Shown piece after piece: positions 24,821-35,303 of a stretch of 64,000 bases of DNA; the stretch's first letter is position 1, and the number at the start of each line of letters is the position of its first letter. The position numbers and the translations under genes are program-made. The notes under the pieces are model-generated. The model was not told the DNA's origin and searched no databases. It was given only the letters and a program-made list of their open reading frames with translations. Source of the DNA: Peptococcus simiae (lineage in GTDB: Bacteria; Bacillota; Peptococcia; Peptococcales; Peptococcaceae); NCBI RefSeq assembly GCF_046097595.1, contig NZ_JBJUVG010000009.1, positions 1 to 64,000 on the forward strand, written 5' to 3'.

Positions 24821-26068
24821 ATGAGTATTTTAGCAAAACATGCCCAAGGGAAAGGTGGCCCGGATACCATTTTCGCTTACGCCGGTGCTGCAGCCAAGCG
24901 GGCAGAAGAGGTGGGCAGTGAAAATATCGTCAATGCCACCATTGGCGCCTTTTTAACACCTGAAGGCCACCTGGCAACAATGAAAACCGTCGAGGCGGCT
25001 ATGGAAGCAGTGCCTTTTGAGGTGGCTGCGAATTACGCCCCGATTAATGGCCTCCCTGCCTTTATTGAAGCCATGGCCGATTCTGTATTCCGTGATTACC
25101 GGCCCAACTGTTATATTGACGGGGTCGCGACCCCCGGTGGTACCGGTGCTGTCCATAACGCCACTTTTAATTATTTAAACGAAGGCGACACCTGCCTGAC
25201 CACAGATTATTTTTGGGGCAATTATACCTCTTTATTGAGTGAGTTTGGACGCAAACTAGATACCTTTAATACTTTTACCCCGGAAGGCGGCTTTGATGTC
25301 CAGGCCTGCCTGACCGCTTGCAAGGACCTCATTGGCAAGCAGGACAACCTGGTCCTGCTCCTGAACACCCCGGCCCATAACCCGACCGGCTTTACCGTTA
25401 CCAATGACGAATGGCGCCAGCTCCTGGATGGCTTAACCGACCTGGCCAAGGCCCATCCGGACCAAGGCGTTATCGTTATTATCGACGTGGCCTATATCGA
25501 CTATGCCCCCCAGGATGCCCGGTCCATTTTCAAGTTATTTGAAAACCTGCCGGAAAACCTTCTCGGCATTGTCTGTGCCTCTTTGAGTAAGGGCTACACC
25601 CTTTATGGCTACCGCTTAGGGGTTGAGCTCTGCATGGCCCAAACCGAGGCCGTCAAAGATGAATTCATGCTCGCTGCCGGCGCCTCCTGCCGGGCAACCT
25701 GGTCCAACTGCTCCCGGGTAGGGATGGAAATGGTTGCGCAACTGGCCGCTGACCCGGAAAAACTCAAGGCCTTCCGGGCTGAGCAGGATGATTTTGCCGC
25801 CCAATTAGCTGAACGGGCTGCCCTCTTCACCTCCGAGGCGGAAGAAGTGGGCCTGACCATTTGCCCCTACCACAGCGGTTTCTTTATCTATGTACCAACC
25901 AAAACGCATGAAGATGCAGAGGCTTTAACGCAAAAAGTTGCTGAAAAAGATATTTTCGTGGTGCCCCTGGGTGATGGCGTTCGGATTGCCATCTGTGCTA
26001 TTTCCACTCCCCAGATTAAAGGCATGGCAAAAATATTCAAAGACGCTCAACAGGCTTTGAACATCTAG
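24821..26068 (+). CDS. Class I pyridoxal-phosphate aminotransferase (aromatic/aspartate type)
   Basis: 415 aa. The motifs LLNTPAHNPTGF and SLSKGYTLYGYRLG (PLP lysine) place it in class I, near aromatic and aspartate aminotransferases. The long frame begins eight codons earlier; GGGAG lies before the ATG of MSILAKHAQGKGG. brnQ follows after 33 bases and pheA is the next gene but one, which supports a role in aromatic or branched-chain amino acid metabolism, for example phenylpyruvate/phenylalanine interconversion. Exact specificity cannot be read. The expression is preceded by a structured leader. Confidence 0.85.
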   Translation: MSILAKHAQGKGGPDTIFAYAGAAAKRAEEVGSENIVNATIGAFLTPEGHLATMKTVEAAMEAVPFEVAANYAPINGLPAFIEAMADSVFRDYRPNCYIDGVATPGGTGAVHNATFNYLNEGDTCLTTDYFWGNYTSLLSEFGRKLDTFNTFTPEGGFDVQACLTACKDLIGKQDNLVLLLNTPAHNPTGFTVTNDEWRQLLDGLTDLAKAHPDQGVIVIIDVAYIDYAPQDARSIFKLFENLPENLLGIVCASLSKGYTLYGYRLGVELCMAQTEAVKDEFMLAAGASCRATWSNCSRVGMEMVAQLAADPEKLKAFRAEQDDFAAQLAERAALFTSEAEEVGLTICPYHSGFFIYVPTKTHEDAEALTQKVAEKDIFVVPLGDGVRIAICAISTPQIKGMAKIFKDAQQALNI

Positions 26069-26101
26069 GCAAGCCTGGATATGCTAACATAGGAGGTTAC
26101 C

Positions 26102-27448
26102 ATGAGCAGTCCATCCACACAACCAAAAGCCACGATTGGCTACATTATTACTGTTGGTTTTGCTATTTTTGCCACCTACTTCGGTGCAGGTAACTTGATT
26201 TTCCCGCCTACCCTGGGCTTATCCGCCGGGACCCTCTGGCTCTTCGCCCTCCTGGGCTTCGCCATTACAGACGTTGGTCTGGGGGTCCTAGGGATTGTCG
26301 CCACCACCAATGTCGGCGGCGGCGTTGACGATGTCGCCCGCCCGGTGGCCAAATGGTTTTCTGTTGTTCTCGGTTCTTTAATTTGTCTCTTTATCGGGCC
26401 CCTATTCGCCGTGCCCCGGGTGGCCGCGACCACTTATGAAATGAGTGTCCAGCCCTATGCGGACTTTATCCCTATTTGGGCCCTGTCCTTTATCTTCTTC
26501 GCCATCACCATGGCTTTAACCATTAAGCAGCTGGCTGTTGTTGATATCATCGGTAAAATTTTGACCCCTGTTCTCCTAATTATGTTAGCCGTTATCTTTA
26601 TCGGTGCCGTCTTCAACCCCATCGGAACCCCGGTGGTCACAGAAGCGGAACACCAATTTGCCAACGGTTTCCTAGAAGGTTACCAAACCATGGACGGGAT
26701 CGGGTCCCTGGTTATGGCCGGGATCTTCGTCTATGATGTCCGGGCCAGAGGCTTTAAATCCCGTAAGCAACAGCTGTCCGTTATTTTGCCGGCCTGTATT
26801 GTTTCCGGTATCTGCCTCACCTTAATCTATGGCGGCCTGACCTATATCGGTGCAACGGCCAGTGGCCTGCCTGAATTCCAGGGCTTAGACCGGGTGCCCC
26901 TCTTAATCGGTACCGTCTTTGCCATCTTAGGTACTCCGGGTAAAATCGCCTTGTCCATCGCTGTGGCCGCTGCCTGCCTGACGACCTCTATCGGGCTGAC
27001 CTCCATGGTCGCCAACTTCTTCGCCCGGATTACCCACGACAAGCTCAAATACTCCACCAACGTTGTCATCATCTGTATCGTCAGCTTCCTGATGTCCTTA
27101 GGCGGCGTTGAGAAAATTATCGCCCTGGCCGTCAACTGCCTCCTGCTCATCTACCCTGTCGTTATGGTGCTGATCTTCTTGGCCGTCTTTGACCGCTTTG
27201 TCCCTTACAAGTGGGCTTATCGCGGGGCCATCATCGGTGCTTTAGCCGTCTCCATCCTGGACGTTTGGGGCAGCTACAGCGAGCCGGTTAAAGGCCTGGT
27301 CAACATGGTTCCCCTGGACACCATCGGCTTCGGCTGGATCATCCCCGCCATTATCGGTGGCCTCATCGGTACTGTGGTGCAAATGGCCCTCAAGGCCCCG
27401 AACCCGGAAAAACCCTATCGGCCGGAATTTGATGCAGATGACGTATAA
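26102..27448 (+). CDS. brnQ: Branched-chain amino acid transport system II carrier protein
   Basis: 448 aa membrane protein of the BrnQ/LIVCS family with about twelve segments; the typical N-terminus GFAIFATYFGAGNLIFPPTLG is present. It is a cation-coupled importer of leucine, isoleucine and valine. AGGAGG is well placed before the ATG. Cotranscribed with the aminotransferase and ended by a strong terminator. Confidence 0.93.
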   Translation: MSSPSTQPKATIGYIITVGFAIFATYFGAGNLIFPPTLGLSAGTLWLFALLGFAITDVGLGVLGIVATTNVGGGVDDVARPVAKWFSVVLGSLICLFIGPLFAVPRVAATTYEMSVQPYADFIPIWALSFIFFAITMALTIKQLAVVDIIGKILTPVLLIMLAVIFIGAVFNPIGTPVVTEAEHQFANGFLEGYQTMDGIGSLVMAGIFVYDVRARGFKSRKQQLSVILPACIVSGICLTLIYGGLTYIGATASGLPEFQGLDRVPLLIGTVFAILGTPGKIALSIAVAAACLTTSIGLTSMVANFFARITHDKLKYSTNVVIICIVSFLMSLGGVEKIIALAVNCLLLIYPVVMVLIFLAVFDRFVPYKWAYRGAIIGALAVSILDVWGSYSEPVKGLVNMVPLDTIGFGWIIPAIIGGLIGTVVQMALKAPNPEKPYRPEFDADDV

Positions 27449-27458
27449 ACAAAGGCTT

Positions 27459-27484
27459 AAAGCGCCCACTAGGGCGCTTTTTTC
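27459..27484 (+). terminator. Terminator after brnQ
   Basis: AAAGCGCCC pairs with GGGCGCTTT around ACTA, followed by T6. Confidence 0.85.
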
Positions 27485-27544
27485 TTGCCTCTTTTTCGCA
27501 GGCATGCTAGGATAACCAGATAGACCTTGAAAGGAGTATCTGCC

Positions 27545-28390
27545 ATGTGTCCTGAAGAAACGGTCCGGCCGCCCAGGGTGACCGTCTACGGCCAAACCGG
27601 CACCTATAGCCATGCCGCGGCCTGCCGCCTGGCCCCGGACGGCCATTACCAGTTTATCGATGACTTTGAAGAGGCCCTCCGGTCCCTCGGTCCTGACCGG
27701 GCAGACCTGGCCGTCCTTCCCTTGGAGAATTCCTCGGCCGGCAGCGTCCTGCCGGTCCTGGATAACCTCATCAAGTACCGCCAGCTGCAGATTGTCGCCG
27801 AGCTGACCCTCCCCATCCACCATGTCCTAGCCGCCAAGCCGGGGACTCGGCTGGAGGATATCACCACCGTCTATTCCCACGACCAGGCCCTGCGGCAAAC
27901 CCGCTCCTTTTGGCGGGCCAAGGGCTGGCAGCGGTCCCCTGCCCGGTCCACAGCCGGCGCTGCCAGCCAGATTGCCCAAGACCGGCTCCCCGGCTATGCG
28001 GCCATTTGCAGCGCCTTCGCCGCTGATTTAAATGGCCTGACCATCCTGGCCCGAGATATCCAGGATGTGGCCGAAAACAGCACCCGCTTTGTCCTGGTGG
28101 CCGCCCCGCCCTTTAGCTACCGGCCCCAGACGCCGGCCGGCAAGGGGGCCTATACCTTTACCGTCAACCACGAAAGCGGCGCCCTCCTGGCCGTCCTCCA
28201 GGCCTTCGCCAATGCCGGCCTCAACCTGGTTAAGCTGGAAAGCCGGCCCGTCCCCCAGCACCCCTTCAAGTACCGGTTTTTTGTGGATATCGACTTACAG
28301 GCCGGAGACCTGGACCGGGCTCTCACCGCCTGCCAGCCCCTCTGCCGGGACTTTCACTGCCTTGGCCGCTACCCGGTTTTCACCCCATAG
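27545..28390 (+). CDS. pheA: Prephenate dehydratase
   Basis: 281 aa, converts prephenate to phenylpyruvate. Catalytic domain residues 1 to about 185, including GQTGTYSHAAA, LPLENSSAGSV and the TRFVLVA segment (NSTRFVLVA). C-terminal ACT domain with GALLAVLQAFANAGLNLVKL and ESRP, the phenylalanine-sensing motif. The frame opens with a TTG six codons earlier, but GAAAGGAG is spaced for this ATG. No chorismate mutase domain is fused. With the aminotransferase upstream it could make phenylalanine. Confidence 0.94.
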   Translation: MCPEETVRPPRVTVYGQTGTYSHAAACRLAPDGHYQFIDDFEEALRSLGPDRADLAVLPLENSSAGSVLPVLDNLIKYRQLQIVAELTLPIHHVLAAKPGTRLEDITTVYSHDQALRQTRSFWRAKGWQRSPARSTAGAASQIAQDRLPGYAAICSAFAADLNGLTILARDIQDVAENSTRFVLVAAPPFSYRPQTPAGKGAYTFTVNHESGALLAVLQAFANAGLNLVKLESRPVPQHPFKYRFFVDIDLQAGDLDRALTACQPLCRDFHCLGRYPVFTP

Positions 28391-28400
28391 GGACACAAGA

Positions 28401-28445
28401 AAAAACACCGCTCACATCCCAACTAGGGATCTGCTCGGTGTTTTT
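28401..28445 (+). terminator. Terminator after pheA
   Basis: AAAAACACCG (28401-28410) pairs with CGGTGTTTTT; an inner ATCCC/GGGAT pair extends the structure. The following 180 bases up to the next gene are AT-rich and hold TATAAT at 28591-28596 as likely -10 of the next gene. Confidence 0.75.
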
Positions 28446-28628
28446 GTGCGTCATAGCCTCATAGGCATGACCGGCCGCCCCGAACCACCCCCTTACATAT
28501 TTTTATTGTACATTTTATTTTCATCTTTTTTATCTGTCGTTTTTCCATTTGTTGATTGATTTGTTTTTTATCTCATTACTATATACCATATATAATATAC
28601 ATTTAAAATCTTAATAAGGTGAGGATTT

Positions 28629-30194
28629 ATGCTTTTTCTAAATCAAGACAAAAACATGATGCGACTGATGACCCTCTTGTATCGTCATGATGGTGAATGG
28701 CTCAAGTATACCGAACTGGCCCGGGAAATAGGCATTTCCAGACGAACTGTAAAGACCTATACAGAAAACCTGGAAAAGCTATTTGCAGACTATAGCAAAT
28801 TCGAACATACCGGGTCTATGATCCGGGGGTCCTTTAATAGCAACTTTGGTCTATTGACCATGCAAAAAACCTTCCTGTATAACTCTCTTATTGTACAAAT
28901 TTTTTACAAGTCCTTCTTCCGTCCTAATATGGACAAGTTGGACCTGTCCATGGATCTGAACTGCAGCGTTTCTTCAATCTTCCGTAACGTCCAGCTCTTT
29001 AACGAAAAATTTGCTGTCGGCTACAAACTCCGTTACTCCTATGCCGACCTCCAATTCACCGGGGATGAGCGAGATATCCAGAAGTTCTATGTCAACTTTT
29101 TTATTGAAGTCCTGCCCAATCCCCTGTCCTGGCCCTTCGAAGACTTCTTTGCAGAAGAAGACGCTAAGGTTCTGACCCGGCTGGCAGGCAAGTATATCAA
29201 CAAGCGGCCCTTCCACCCGGCCCATTTCAAGTATGTGAAAATGGCCCTGGCCGTGGCCCTCATCCGGCTCCAACAGGGTTACGCCATCCCCATCAATGAG
29301 CACAATCCCCTCTTTATTCCCCGCCTGGAAAAAGTTTTAGCTGACCCTGAGGCCCAGGCCATCCTGGATAAGTACGCCGTCGATCCAGACAGTAGCCGCC
29401 TCGACTTCCTTTATCAACTCCTGGCCTACTTCCTGTCTGAGGAATTCATGTTTTTCTTAGCAGACCCGGCCGTCCCCTATAAAAATGACGAAAACTACAG
29501 TGCGCAATATAACTACTACTTAGAAAAGGTCCAGTACCTCCAGGGTAAGTACAACATATGCGTATCCGACACGGAAACCTTTTATAACGCCCTCTATACC
29601 TATTTCCGCTTTAAGGTCTCTAATATTGATGCCTCCGACTTTTTTGTCAACCATTCAGACTACTTCTTAAACTACGTCAAGCTCCTGAATGTCGACTTCC
29701 ATAATGAACTGACCACCCTGGTAGAGGACTACCTGACCAAGTTCCACCCCCATGTCAAAGACCGGACCAAGGACCTGGCCTATACGGTCTACTCCCTCTG
29801 GCCGGATTTCCTTCCCCAGCTGATGAAAAACATCCCGCCCTACCGGGCCCTGGTTGTCAGCCATTATGACCACTACTACGCCAAAACCCTAGCCAACCTT
29901 CTCAATTGCCTCAACCCCCGAGTCCTCCAGGCAGAAGTCTATAAAGGCGAAGAAATCGACCTGGAAGCCCTCCATCATACCGGCCATGAAGTCCTCATTA
30001 CAGACTTTGTCTTCCCTAATCCCCCTGAAGGTAAGCTCCTCTTCAACTTTGAGCAATTGCCCTCCGTCCCCAATCTCCACAAACTCCTCCTGACCATAAC
30101 CAACCACATGACCCAGCGGACCATCGAAAGCACCCCTGAGGAATTTGATGACTACTACCATAAGATGATCATAGACAAAAAAATCCGTGGCTAA
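28629..30194 (+). CDS. Mga/RofA-like transcriptional regulator
   Basis: 521 aa. N-terminal helix-turn-helix (YTELAREIGISRRTVKTYTENLEKLFADY) followed by a long helical region with the composition and length of Mga-family regulators; the C-terminal part (ALVVSHYDHYYAKTLANLLN) resembles a PTS EIIB-like fold. In streptococci, RofA/Nra proteins beside pilus loci control pilin genes; here the gene borders a sortase-pilus operon on the opposite strand and converges with it, so the same role is likely. The ATG follows AAGGTGAGGA. Confidence 0.8.
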   Translation: MLFLNQDKNMMRLMTLLYRHDGEWLKYTELAREIGISRRTVKTYTENLEKLFADYSKFEHTGSMIRGSFNSNFGLLTMQKTFLYNSLIVQIFYKSFFRPNMDKLDLSMDLNCSVSSIFRNVQLFNEKFAVGYKLRYSYADLQFTGDERDIQKFYVNFFIEVLPNPLSWPFEDFFAEEDAKVLTRLAGKYINKRPFHPAHFKYVKMALAVALIRLQQGYAIPINEHNPLFIPRLEKVLADPEAQAILDKYAVDPDSSRLDFLYQLLAYFLSEEFMFFLADPAVPYKNDENYSAQYNYYLEKVQYLQGKYNICVSDTETFYNALYTYFRFKVSNIDASDFFVNHSDYFLNYVKLLNVDFHNELTTLVEDYLTKFHPHVKDRTKDLAYTVYSLWPDFLPQLMKNIPPYRALVVSHYDHYYAKTLANLLNCLNPRVLQAEVYKGEEIDLEALHHTGHEVLITDFVFPNPPEGKLLFNFEQLPSVPNLHKLLLTITNHMTQRTIESTPEEFDDYYHKMIIDKKIRG

Positions 30195-30209
30195 CCCCCC
30201 TAAATATAG

Positions 30210-30245
30210 AAAGACCACCGACCGATAAGAGGTCGGTGGTCTTTT
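30210..30245. terminator. Bidirectional terminator Mga-like gene / pilus operon
   Basis: AAAGACCACCGACC pairs with GGTCGGTGGTCTTT around GATAAGA, with T-run on the plus side. It lies between convergent genes. Confidence 0.85.
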
Positions 30246-30306
30246 CTGTCTCGCCCGCCGGGCCGGACAGAGAAATGCCGCTAGGGCTTGGCTATTTTAG
30301 GGGGGG

Positions 30307-33300
30307 TTAGAAGCTTCTCCGCCGCCTTAGGGCAAGGCCGGACAGGGATAAAACACTCAAACCTACTGCCAGACTAAGCCTTGACCGCCCAAGGCCGCCG
30401 GCATCAGGCAATTCACGGCCGGGAACATCCTGAACCTGGACGACCGGGTGGGGATAGGCCTGCTCGCCGCCGTTAAAGGACACCTTAGCAGCCTTGTTGG
30501 AGTGAAAACCGGGTTGCTTAGATGAGGTGGCATTGTTGCCGTAGTCTGTACCGGCATCCCCTTCGGCATCATAGGCCCGGTGTTCCATATAATAGGCCTT
30601 GACCTTATCATTGACCTTGATATTATAGGAGAGCACGTATTTGCAACCGTCCTCCAGCTTATAATCAGGGGCAAAGACTAGAATGACTCTTCTCTTGCTT
30701 CTCTCGTAGAGTAGGTTCTGAATGCAGCCATCAGGCTCACCATCTCCCCAAAGAACTTCTTCACGGCCATTCCTATCCCTTTTAATGACCTTAAAATCTC
30801 TTTGGCTTCGGTCTACCATGTCCACATAGTCACTAAGTTCATCCTCAATGACTACGCCGGATACGGCCTTTTCAATAACACTGGACAGCCGGTTCACCAA
30901 TTCATTGGTGTCAGTATCGACGCCAATATAATCGCCGCCGCTCAACCTTGCCATTTCTTGAAGAATCACAGGACTGGCAGATGTCTTCGGGTTCGGTTGG
31001 GTAATATCCCTCGATACGCCCACAGCATAGGTCAAGATATCCGGGTGGTCCTTATAGAAGGTATTTTGAATATAGCCCATAACAGCATTCCTACAAGCAC
31101 GCACATTGTTTACATCATAGGGACCGCCTCCACCACCGGGAGTGCCATCTTCCTGGATAAACATTGTCGGCACACCGTCGCTAATAAAGATCATAACCTT
31201 TTTATTTCGTGACCCTTTAAACATATCCAGAGCCTTGTACAAACCGGCATGGTAGTTGGTGGAGCCATAGCCTCTATTGGGAATCGGCAGGGTAATACCC
31301 CCATCAAAATGGTGTGACCAACCCCGTATGACAGCGACATCCCGTTGATAGGAGTAGGCATCTTTTTGCTTTTTAATTCCGTCGAAGGCAACAAAGGCCA
31401 CCCGATTGTTTTCATTCTTCCCCAAGAAATTGTGAACTAAAGTTGTATCATTTAATAGGTGCATGACCGCTTGAGAGCGATTCCATGTCTCTCCATTGGG
31501 CCCTGTCATATCTTTTTTCGCCATGCTTCTCGAATGGTCGATAACAAAGAGTAGGTCTACTGCATCATTCTTTTTTGCCTTAATGCCTTCTACATCCAGG
31601 TAAAGGCGGTACAGATCGTTCAGTTGATTTTGCTTGGCCCCTTTTTGGATATCGGTATCCTTATTTTGAACCCCGTCGCCTAAGAAGTCGATTTGCTTGT
31701 GTACCTTGACTTCCGGCTTTAAGTCCGAGGGGTTGGGACCCGGCTCAGGCACCTGCTCCGGGTCTGAGGGGCTTGCCTGAACCACCGGGTGGGGAAAGAG
31801 CTTGGTGTGGTCTTGACCATGCTGCCTATACCGGATGACCGCCCGGGTATTGGAATGAAAACCGGCCTTATTTGACGACGTCGCATTTTTGCCAAAATCG
31901 GTTTCCCGGTCGCCGACATCTGGATATTGGTTATTATTATCCCTCAGGTAGTCTTTGGCGGTCTGGTTGGCCTTGATATTATAGGAAACCCGGAAGCGGG
32001 CCCCGCCGAGGTTGTAGCCGGGCTTAAACTTCACCTGGACCCGGTCTTTCCCGTACACATTCTGTGAATAAGAGGCCCAGTCAATGATGTTACCGCCGCC
32101 ATTTGTGGCATAACCTATAGGAGTATAGTTATAGTGCTCATTGTAGTCATCCGGTCGGGGCTCCCCTTGCCAGATGACGGTTTCCCGGCCATTTTTAAGC
32201 ATCTTAATCTTGAAGTCCAGCCGGTCAGTATTCAAGTTGACATATTTGCTAAGGGTATCCTCCAGGTAAAGGTTATTGGGGTAATAGACCGTAGCGATAT
32301 CATTAAAGGCTTGCTCAAGTTGAGCTGCATCGTCAGCCGGGTGAACATCTCCGCCGGCCATATTTGCCAAGGCTTGGAGGTCTCCCCGCCGGTCTTCAGT
32401 AATCTTGATGGCAATGGCGTGGAAGTCGATATTTTCATTGACCTGGCTTTTCAAGTAATTATAGGCAGCCTCCGTGTACGCCCTTCTATCTTCCCAGCTA
32501 CCGCCCTTCTTATAGCCGGGAATATAGACGGTATTATCACGATCATATTTTGTAACGTATTCATTGGGTTCCCCATCTGTGATAAAGATGAGGACCTTTT
32601 TATTGCCGTCGTTTTGGACTTCATTAAAGATTTGGGCGGCCCGGTAAAGGGGGGTGCAGTAGTTGGTGCCACTGCCGCTGTCATAAAGAACGGAGGTATA
32701 GGGGGCCTTGCTTTGATTGCCAAGAGAGGTCCACTCCAATTGATAGCCGGTTTCCTTATCTAAAGCATAGCCTTCCGTGTGCTTTTTATCCCGGCCTTGT
32801 CCTACAAAGGTCATAACCGCCGCCTTGTTCTTTGGGTTGGCAGCCAGGAGCTTGGTCAGGAGGCCATCGGCAGTACTATACCTATCATCGCCATTGAGGA
32901 GGCGGTTGGCGACCACATCTCGCTGCTCACCGCTATAGTCATCTGCCGTCATAGAAGACGTGGTATCAACAGCGATAAGGAAGTCATAGCCGGGGGCATC
33001 GACTTGGGCCTCTTCGCCCTGAATCTCCAGGTACTGGCGGTAGGCATCTTCGCCGGCAAGATCCGTATCCGAGTTTTTGCCGTCATCACCCAAGTAGTCG
33101 ATCATCTTATTGACCCTTAAGTCTGTATCGATATCGCTGGGATTTGGGTTGGGAGCCGGTCCCGGTTCCGGATTTGGTTTGAGGTCTGTCGCCCTGTTAG
33201 TAATGGTAAATTTACCGCCATAACGACTTACACGACCGGTATATCCTTTAATGGGCTCTTCCTGAATACTGTAAGAAAAGTCCTTAACCTCATCTATATA

Positions 33301-35112
33301 CTTGTAAGAGGGAACCTCTTCCCCAATAAGACGCATATCCTTTTCGAATTGCCCCGGGTTTTCTCTGATATACCTTTCTTGCTGTTTCTCCAAATACTCG
33401 TAAATTGTTTTATCCCAACCCTCCGCCTTGGATAGAGTAATGGTCTGATAGGGGACATCCTTTAGGGTTATATATTTCCTATTGCTGTCTTTTAGCTTTA
33501 CAGTATACGTCTTGCAAAGCTTGACGGTAATAGATTCGGGCCGGCTTTCCTCGTCATCGTTTTGCCAAATCTTTTGTATCCGAATGGCTTTGCCTTTATC
33601 ATAACCTGAATCGGGATTAGGAGCCGGTTCAGGATTTGGTTTGGGGTTGGGGTTATTGCTTGTGTTCGTAATGGTAAAGTTGCCACCACGACCTGAAACC
33701 CTTGAGCTATAACCCTGAACCGGTTTTTCAGCAATGGTGTAATAAAAGTCTTTGACTTCCTTAATTTTTTTGTATCTAGGGACGCTCTCACCTATGCGTC
33801 TTAAGTCCTCCTCAAAGATATCTTTTCTATCTTTTATATGGTCTTCCTGTTCCTTTTCGGACCGCACATCATCAATAGAGGCCTGCCAACGATAGTCAGC
33901 GGAAACGGTAAGGGTCTTGTAGGGGACATTTCTTAGCGTTTTTTCTTTCTTATAACTATTCTCAAGTTTAACCTTATAGTTCTTGTAAAGGTATACTGTT
34001 ACCGACTGCCCTTGATGATTTTGGTTTCCATCTGACCATTTTTTACTTACCCATATGGTCTTGCCAGAGCCATAGTCATCATGATAGTAGTCATGGTCAT
34101 GGTGGCTCCGACTGGACCGCAGTTTAGGCGGGGCCAGGTCCGGGAGGATGCCGTCTTCATAGAGGGGGCCGAGGGCACCGGTGAGGGTATCCATATCCTT
34201 GGACTGGTCTTCCGCTTCCGGATCAGCCGGATCTATGCCTTCAGGGGTTTCCTCTAGGCCGGGGGCTTCCGGTCCGGCCGCCGGGCCGGTTTTTACCCCG
34301 GTAGACTTTTTGGCCTTACCGGCTTGGAGGGTAAAGGACTCGCCTGAATCAGTCTCCTTGAAGGAGACCTGGACCAGGGGACCGGTCAGGGGCCGGGGGA
34401 CTTGGACCAGGAGCTTAAAATGGGCCAGGTCGGCCTTGGTCACTTGTAGGGTAAGGAACTTCTCCTGGTCCTCGGTGGGGCTGTCGGCCGGGTCTATCGG
34501 AGCCAGGCCCTCCCGGTCGAGGGCGTAGGCCGGGGCGATTTCCTCAAGGGCCTGGAGGCCGGCTCGGGGGTCTTCCGCCCCGGCCAGCCGGTCCTGCAAA
34601 GATGCCAGGTCAGCAGGTTGGTAGTAGGCCCGGACCAGGGTCACGCCCTCTGCCAGCCGGAGGGTTAAGCTGTCTCCGACCTGGAGCCGGACCCGGTCAA
34701 AGGAGAGGGCCAGGTAGCCCTTATCCGGGTCGACCGGTTCCCAGTTGACAAGGGGACGGTCTCTATCCCGGTCAGCTACCGGGGTCAGCTGCACATCGGC
34801 CAGGAAGGCCTGGGCATCACCGTCAAAGTTAGCCGCCGCTTCTGCTTCAACCCGGTCTTTTAGGGCAGCCAACCGGTTCTCTTCTTCCGGTGATAGCGCC
34901 GGGCCGGTCTTTTCCGACCGGGGCTTAGCCGCTTCCGCCGGCTTTTGATCCTTCTTCGCTACCGGTTTGTCCGGCTCAGACCCGGCTGCGACCGGCAGGT
35001 TGACCGGCTTATCCTGCCCAAAGACGAGGTGTCCAGGTAAGCAGGTCAGTAACAATGACATGATAATCAGCAGGGAAAGCGTTTTTGTCATCGCTTTCCT
35101 TCCCTTTTTCAT
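30307..35112 (-). CDS. Giant LPXTG-type surface protein with two VWA domains (pilus tip adhesin candidate)
   Basis: 1601 aa. Signal peptide at the N-terminus (KTLSLLIIMSLLLTCLPGHLVFG), a unique region to about residue 340, two Cna-B-like repeats (about 350-480 from KTIWVSKKWSDG, and about 507-640 from AIRIQKIWQNDDE), a first von Willebrand A domain from about 715 (metal site FLIAVDTTSSM), a second from about 1185 (LLFVIDHSRSM), proline-rich linkers (NPKPNPEPAPNP, PEPGPNPSD), and a C-terminal sorting signal LPDAG, hydrophobic stretch and RRRR tail. Such VWA proteins sit at pilus tips and bind host ligands. AAGGAAGGTGG precedes the ATG; a GTG three codons upstream is less well placed. Last gene of the pilus operon. 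Confidence 0.88.
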   Translation of the reverse strand: MKKGRKAMTKTLSLLIIMSLLLTCLPGHLVFGQDKPVNLPVAAGSEPDKPVAKKDQKPAEAAKPRSEKTGPALSPEEENRLAALKDRVEAEAAANFDGDAQAFLADVQLTPVADRDRDRPLVNWEPVDPDKGYLALSFDRVRLQVGDSLTLRLAEGVTLVRAYYQPADLASLQDRLAGAEDPRAGLQALEEIAPAYALDREGLAPIDPADSPTEDQEKFLTLQVTKADLAHFKLLVQVPRPLTGPLVQVSFKETDSGESFTLQAGKAKKSTGVKTGPAAGPEAPGLEETPEGIDPADPEAEDQSKDMDTLTGALGPLYEDGILPDLAPPKLRSSRSHHDHDYYHDDYGSGKTIWVSKKWSDGNQNHQGQSVTVYLYKNYKVKLENSYKKEKTLRNVPYKTLTVSADYRWQASIDDVRSEKEQEDHIKDRKDIFEEDLRRIGESVPRYKKIKEVKDFYYTIAEKPVQGYSSRVSGRGGNFTITNTSNNPNPKPNPEPAPNPDSGYDKGKAIRIQKIWQNDDEESRPESITVKLCKTYTVKLKDSNRKYITLKDVPYQTITLSKAEGWDKTIYEYLEKQQERYIRENPGQFEKDMRLIGEEVPSYKYIDEVKDFSYSIQEEPIKGYTGRVSRYGGKFTITNRATDLKPNPEPGPAPNPNPSDIDTDLRVNKMIDYLGDDGKNSDTDLAGEDAYRQYLEIQGEEAQVDAPGYDFLIAVDTTSSMTADDYSGEQRDVVANRLLNGDDRYSTADGLLTKLLAANPKNKAAVMTFVGQGRDKKHTEGYALDKETGYQLEWTSLGNQSKAPYTSVLYDSGSGTNYCTPLYRAAQIFNEVQNDGNKKVLIFITDGEPNEYVTKYDRDNTVYIPGYKKGGSWEDRRAYTEAAYNYLKSQVNENIDFHAIAIKITEDRRGDLQALANMAGGDVHPADDAAQLEQAFNDIATVYYPNNLYLEDTLSKYVNLNTDRLDFKIKMLKNGRETVIWQGEPRPDDYNEHYNYTPIGYATNGGGNIIDWASYSQNVYGKDRVQVKFKPGYNLGGARFRVSYNIKANQTAKDYLRDNNNQYPDVGDRETDFGKNATSSNKAGFHSNTRAVIRYRQHGQDHTKLFPHPVVQASPSDPEQVPEPGPNPSDLKPEVKVHKQIDFLGDGVQNKDTDIQKGAKQNQLNDLYRLYLDVEGIKAKKNDAVDLLFVIDHSRSMAKKDMTGPNGETWNRSQAVMHLLNDTTLVHNFLGKNENNRVAFVAFDGIKKQKDAYSYQRDVAVIRGWSHHFDGGITLPIPNRGYGSTNYHAGLYKALDMFKGSRNKKVMIFISDGVPTMFIQEDGTPGGGGGPYDVNNVRACRNAVMGYIQNTFYKDHPDILTYAVGVSRDITQPNPKTSASPVILQEMARLSGGDYIGVDTDTNELVNRLSSVIEKAVSGVVIEDELSDYVDMVDRSQRDFKVIKRDRNGREEVLWGDGEPDGCIQNLLYERSKRRVILVFAPDYKLEDGCKYVLSYNIKVNDKVKAYYMEHRAYDAEGDAGTDYGNNATSSKQPGFHSNKAAKVSFNGGEQAYPHPVVQVQDVPGRELPDAGGLGRSRLSLAVGLSVLSLSGLALRRRRSF

Positions 35113-35270
35113 GAATACCACCTTCCTTAGTGCAATTCATTTTTTATTTTACGCTTTACCTTCCATTTGAATCGTTTTCTTAAAATTCCAGTATAGGAAA
35201 CTGTTTATCATTATTTTTATTAGCGACAGGAAACTCAAGGGGCCAATCGGCCTTTTTTCCAACCCAGCGG

Positions 35271-35297
35271 TAGCCTGTCTTTTTTGAAGACAAGCTA
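35271..35297 (-). terminator. Hairpin between sortase 2 and giant adhesin
   Basis: TAGCCTGTCTT (35271-35281) pairs with AAGACAAGCTA (35287-35297). On the minus strand no real T-run follows, so it is an attenuator or processing site rather than a complete terminator. The rest of the 190-base gap holds a GGCC-AATC-GGCC repeat. Confidence 0.4.
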
Positions 35298-35303
35298 CTT
35301 CAA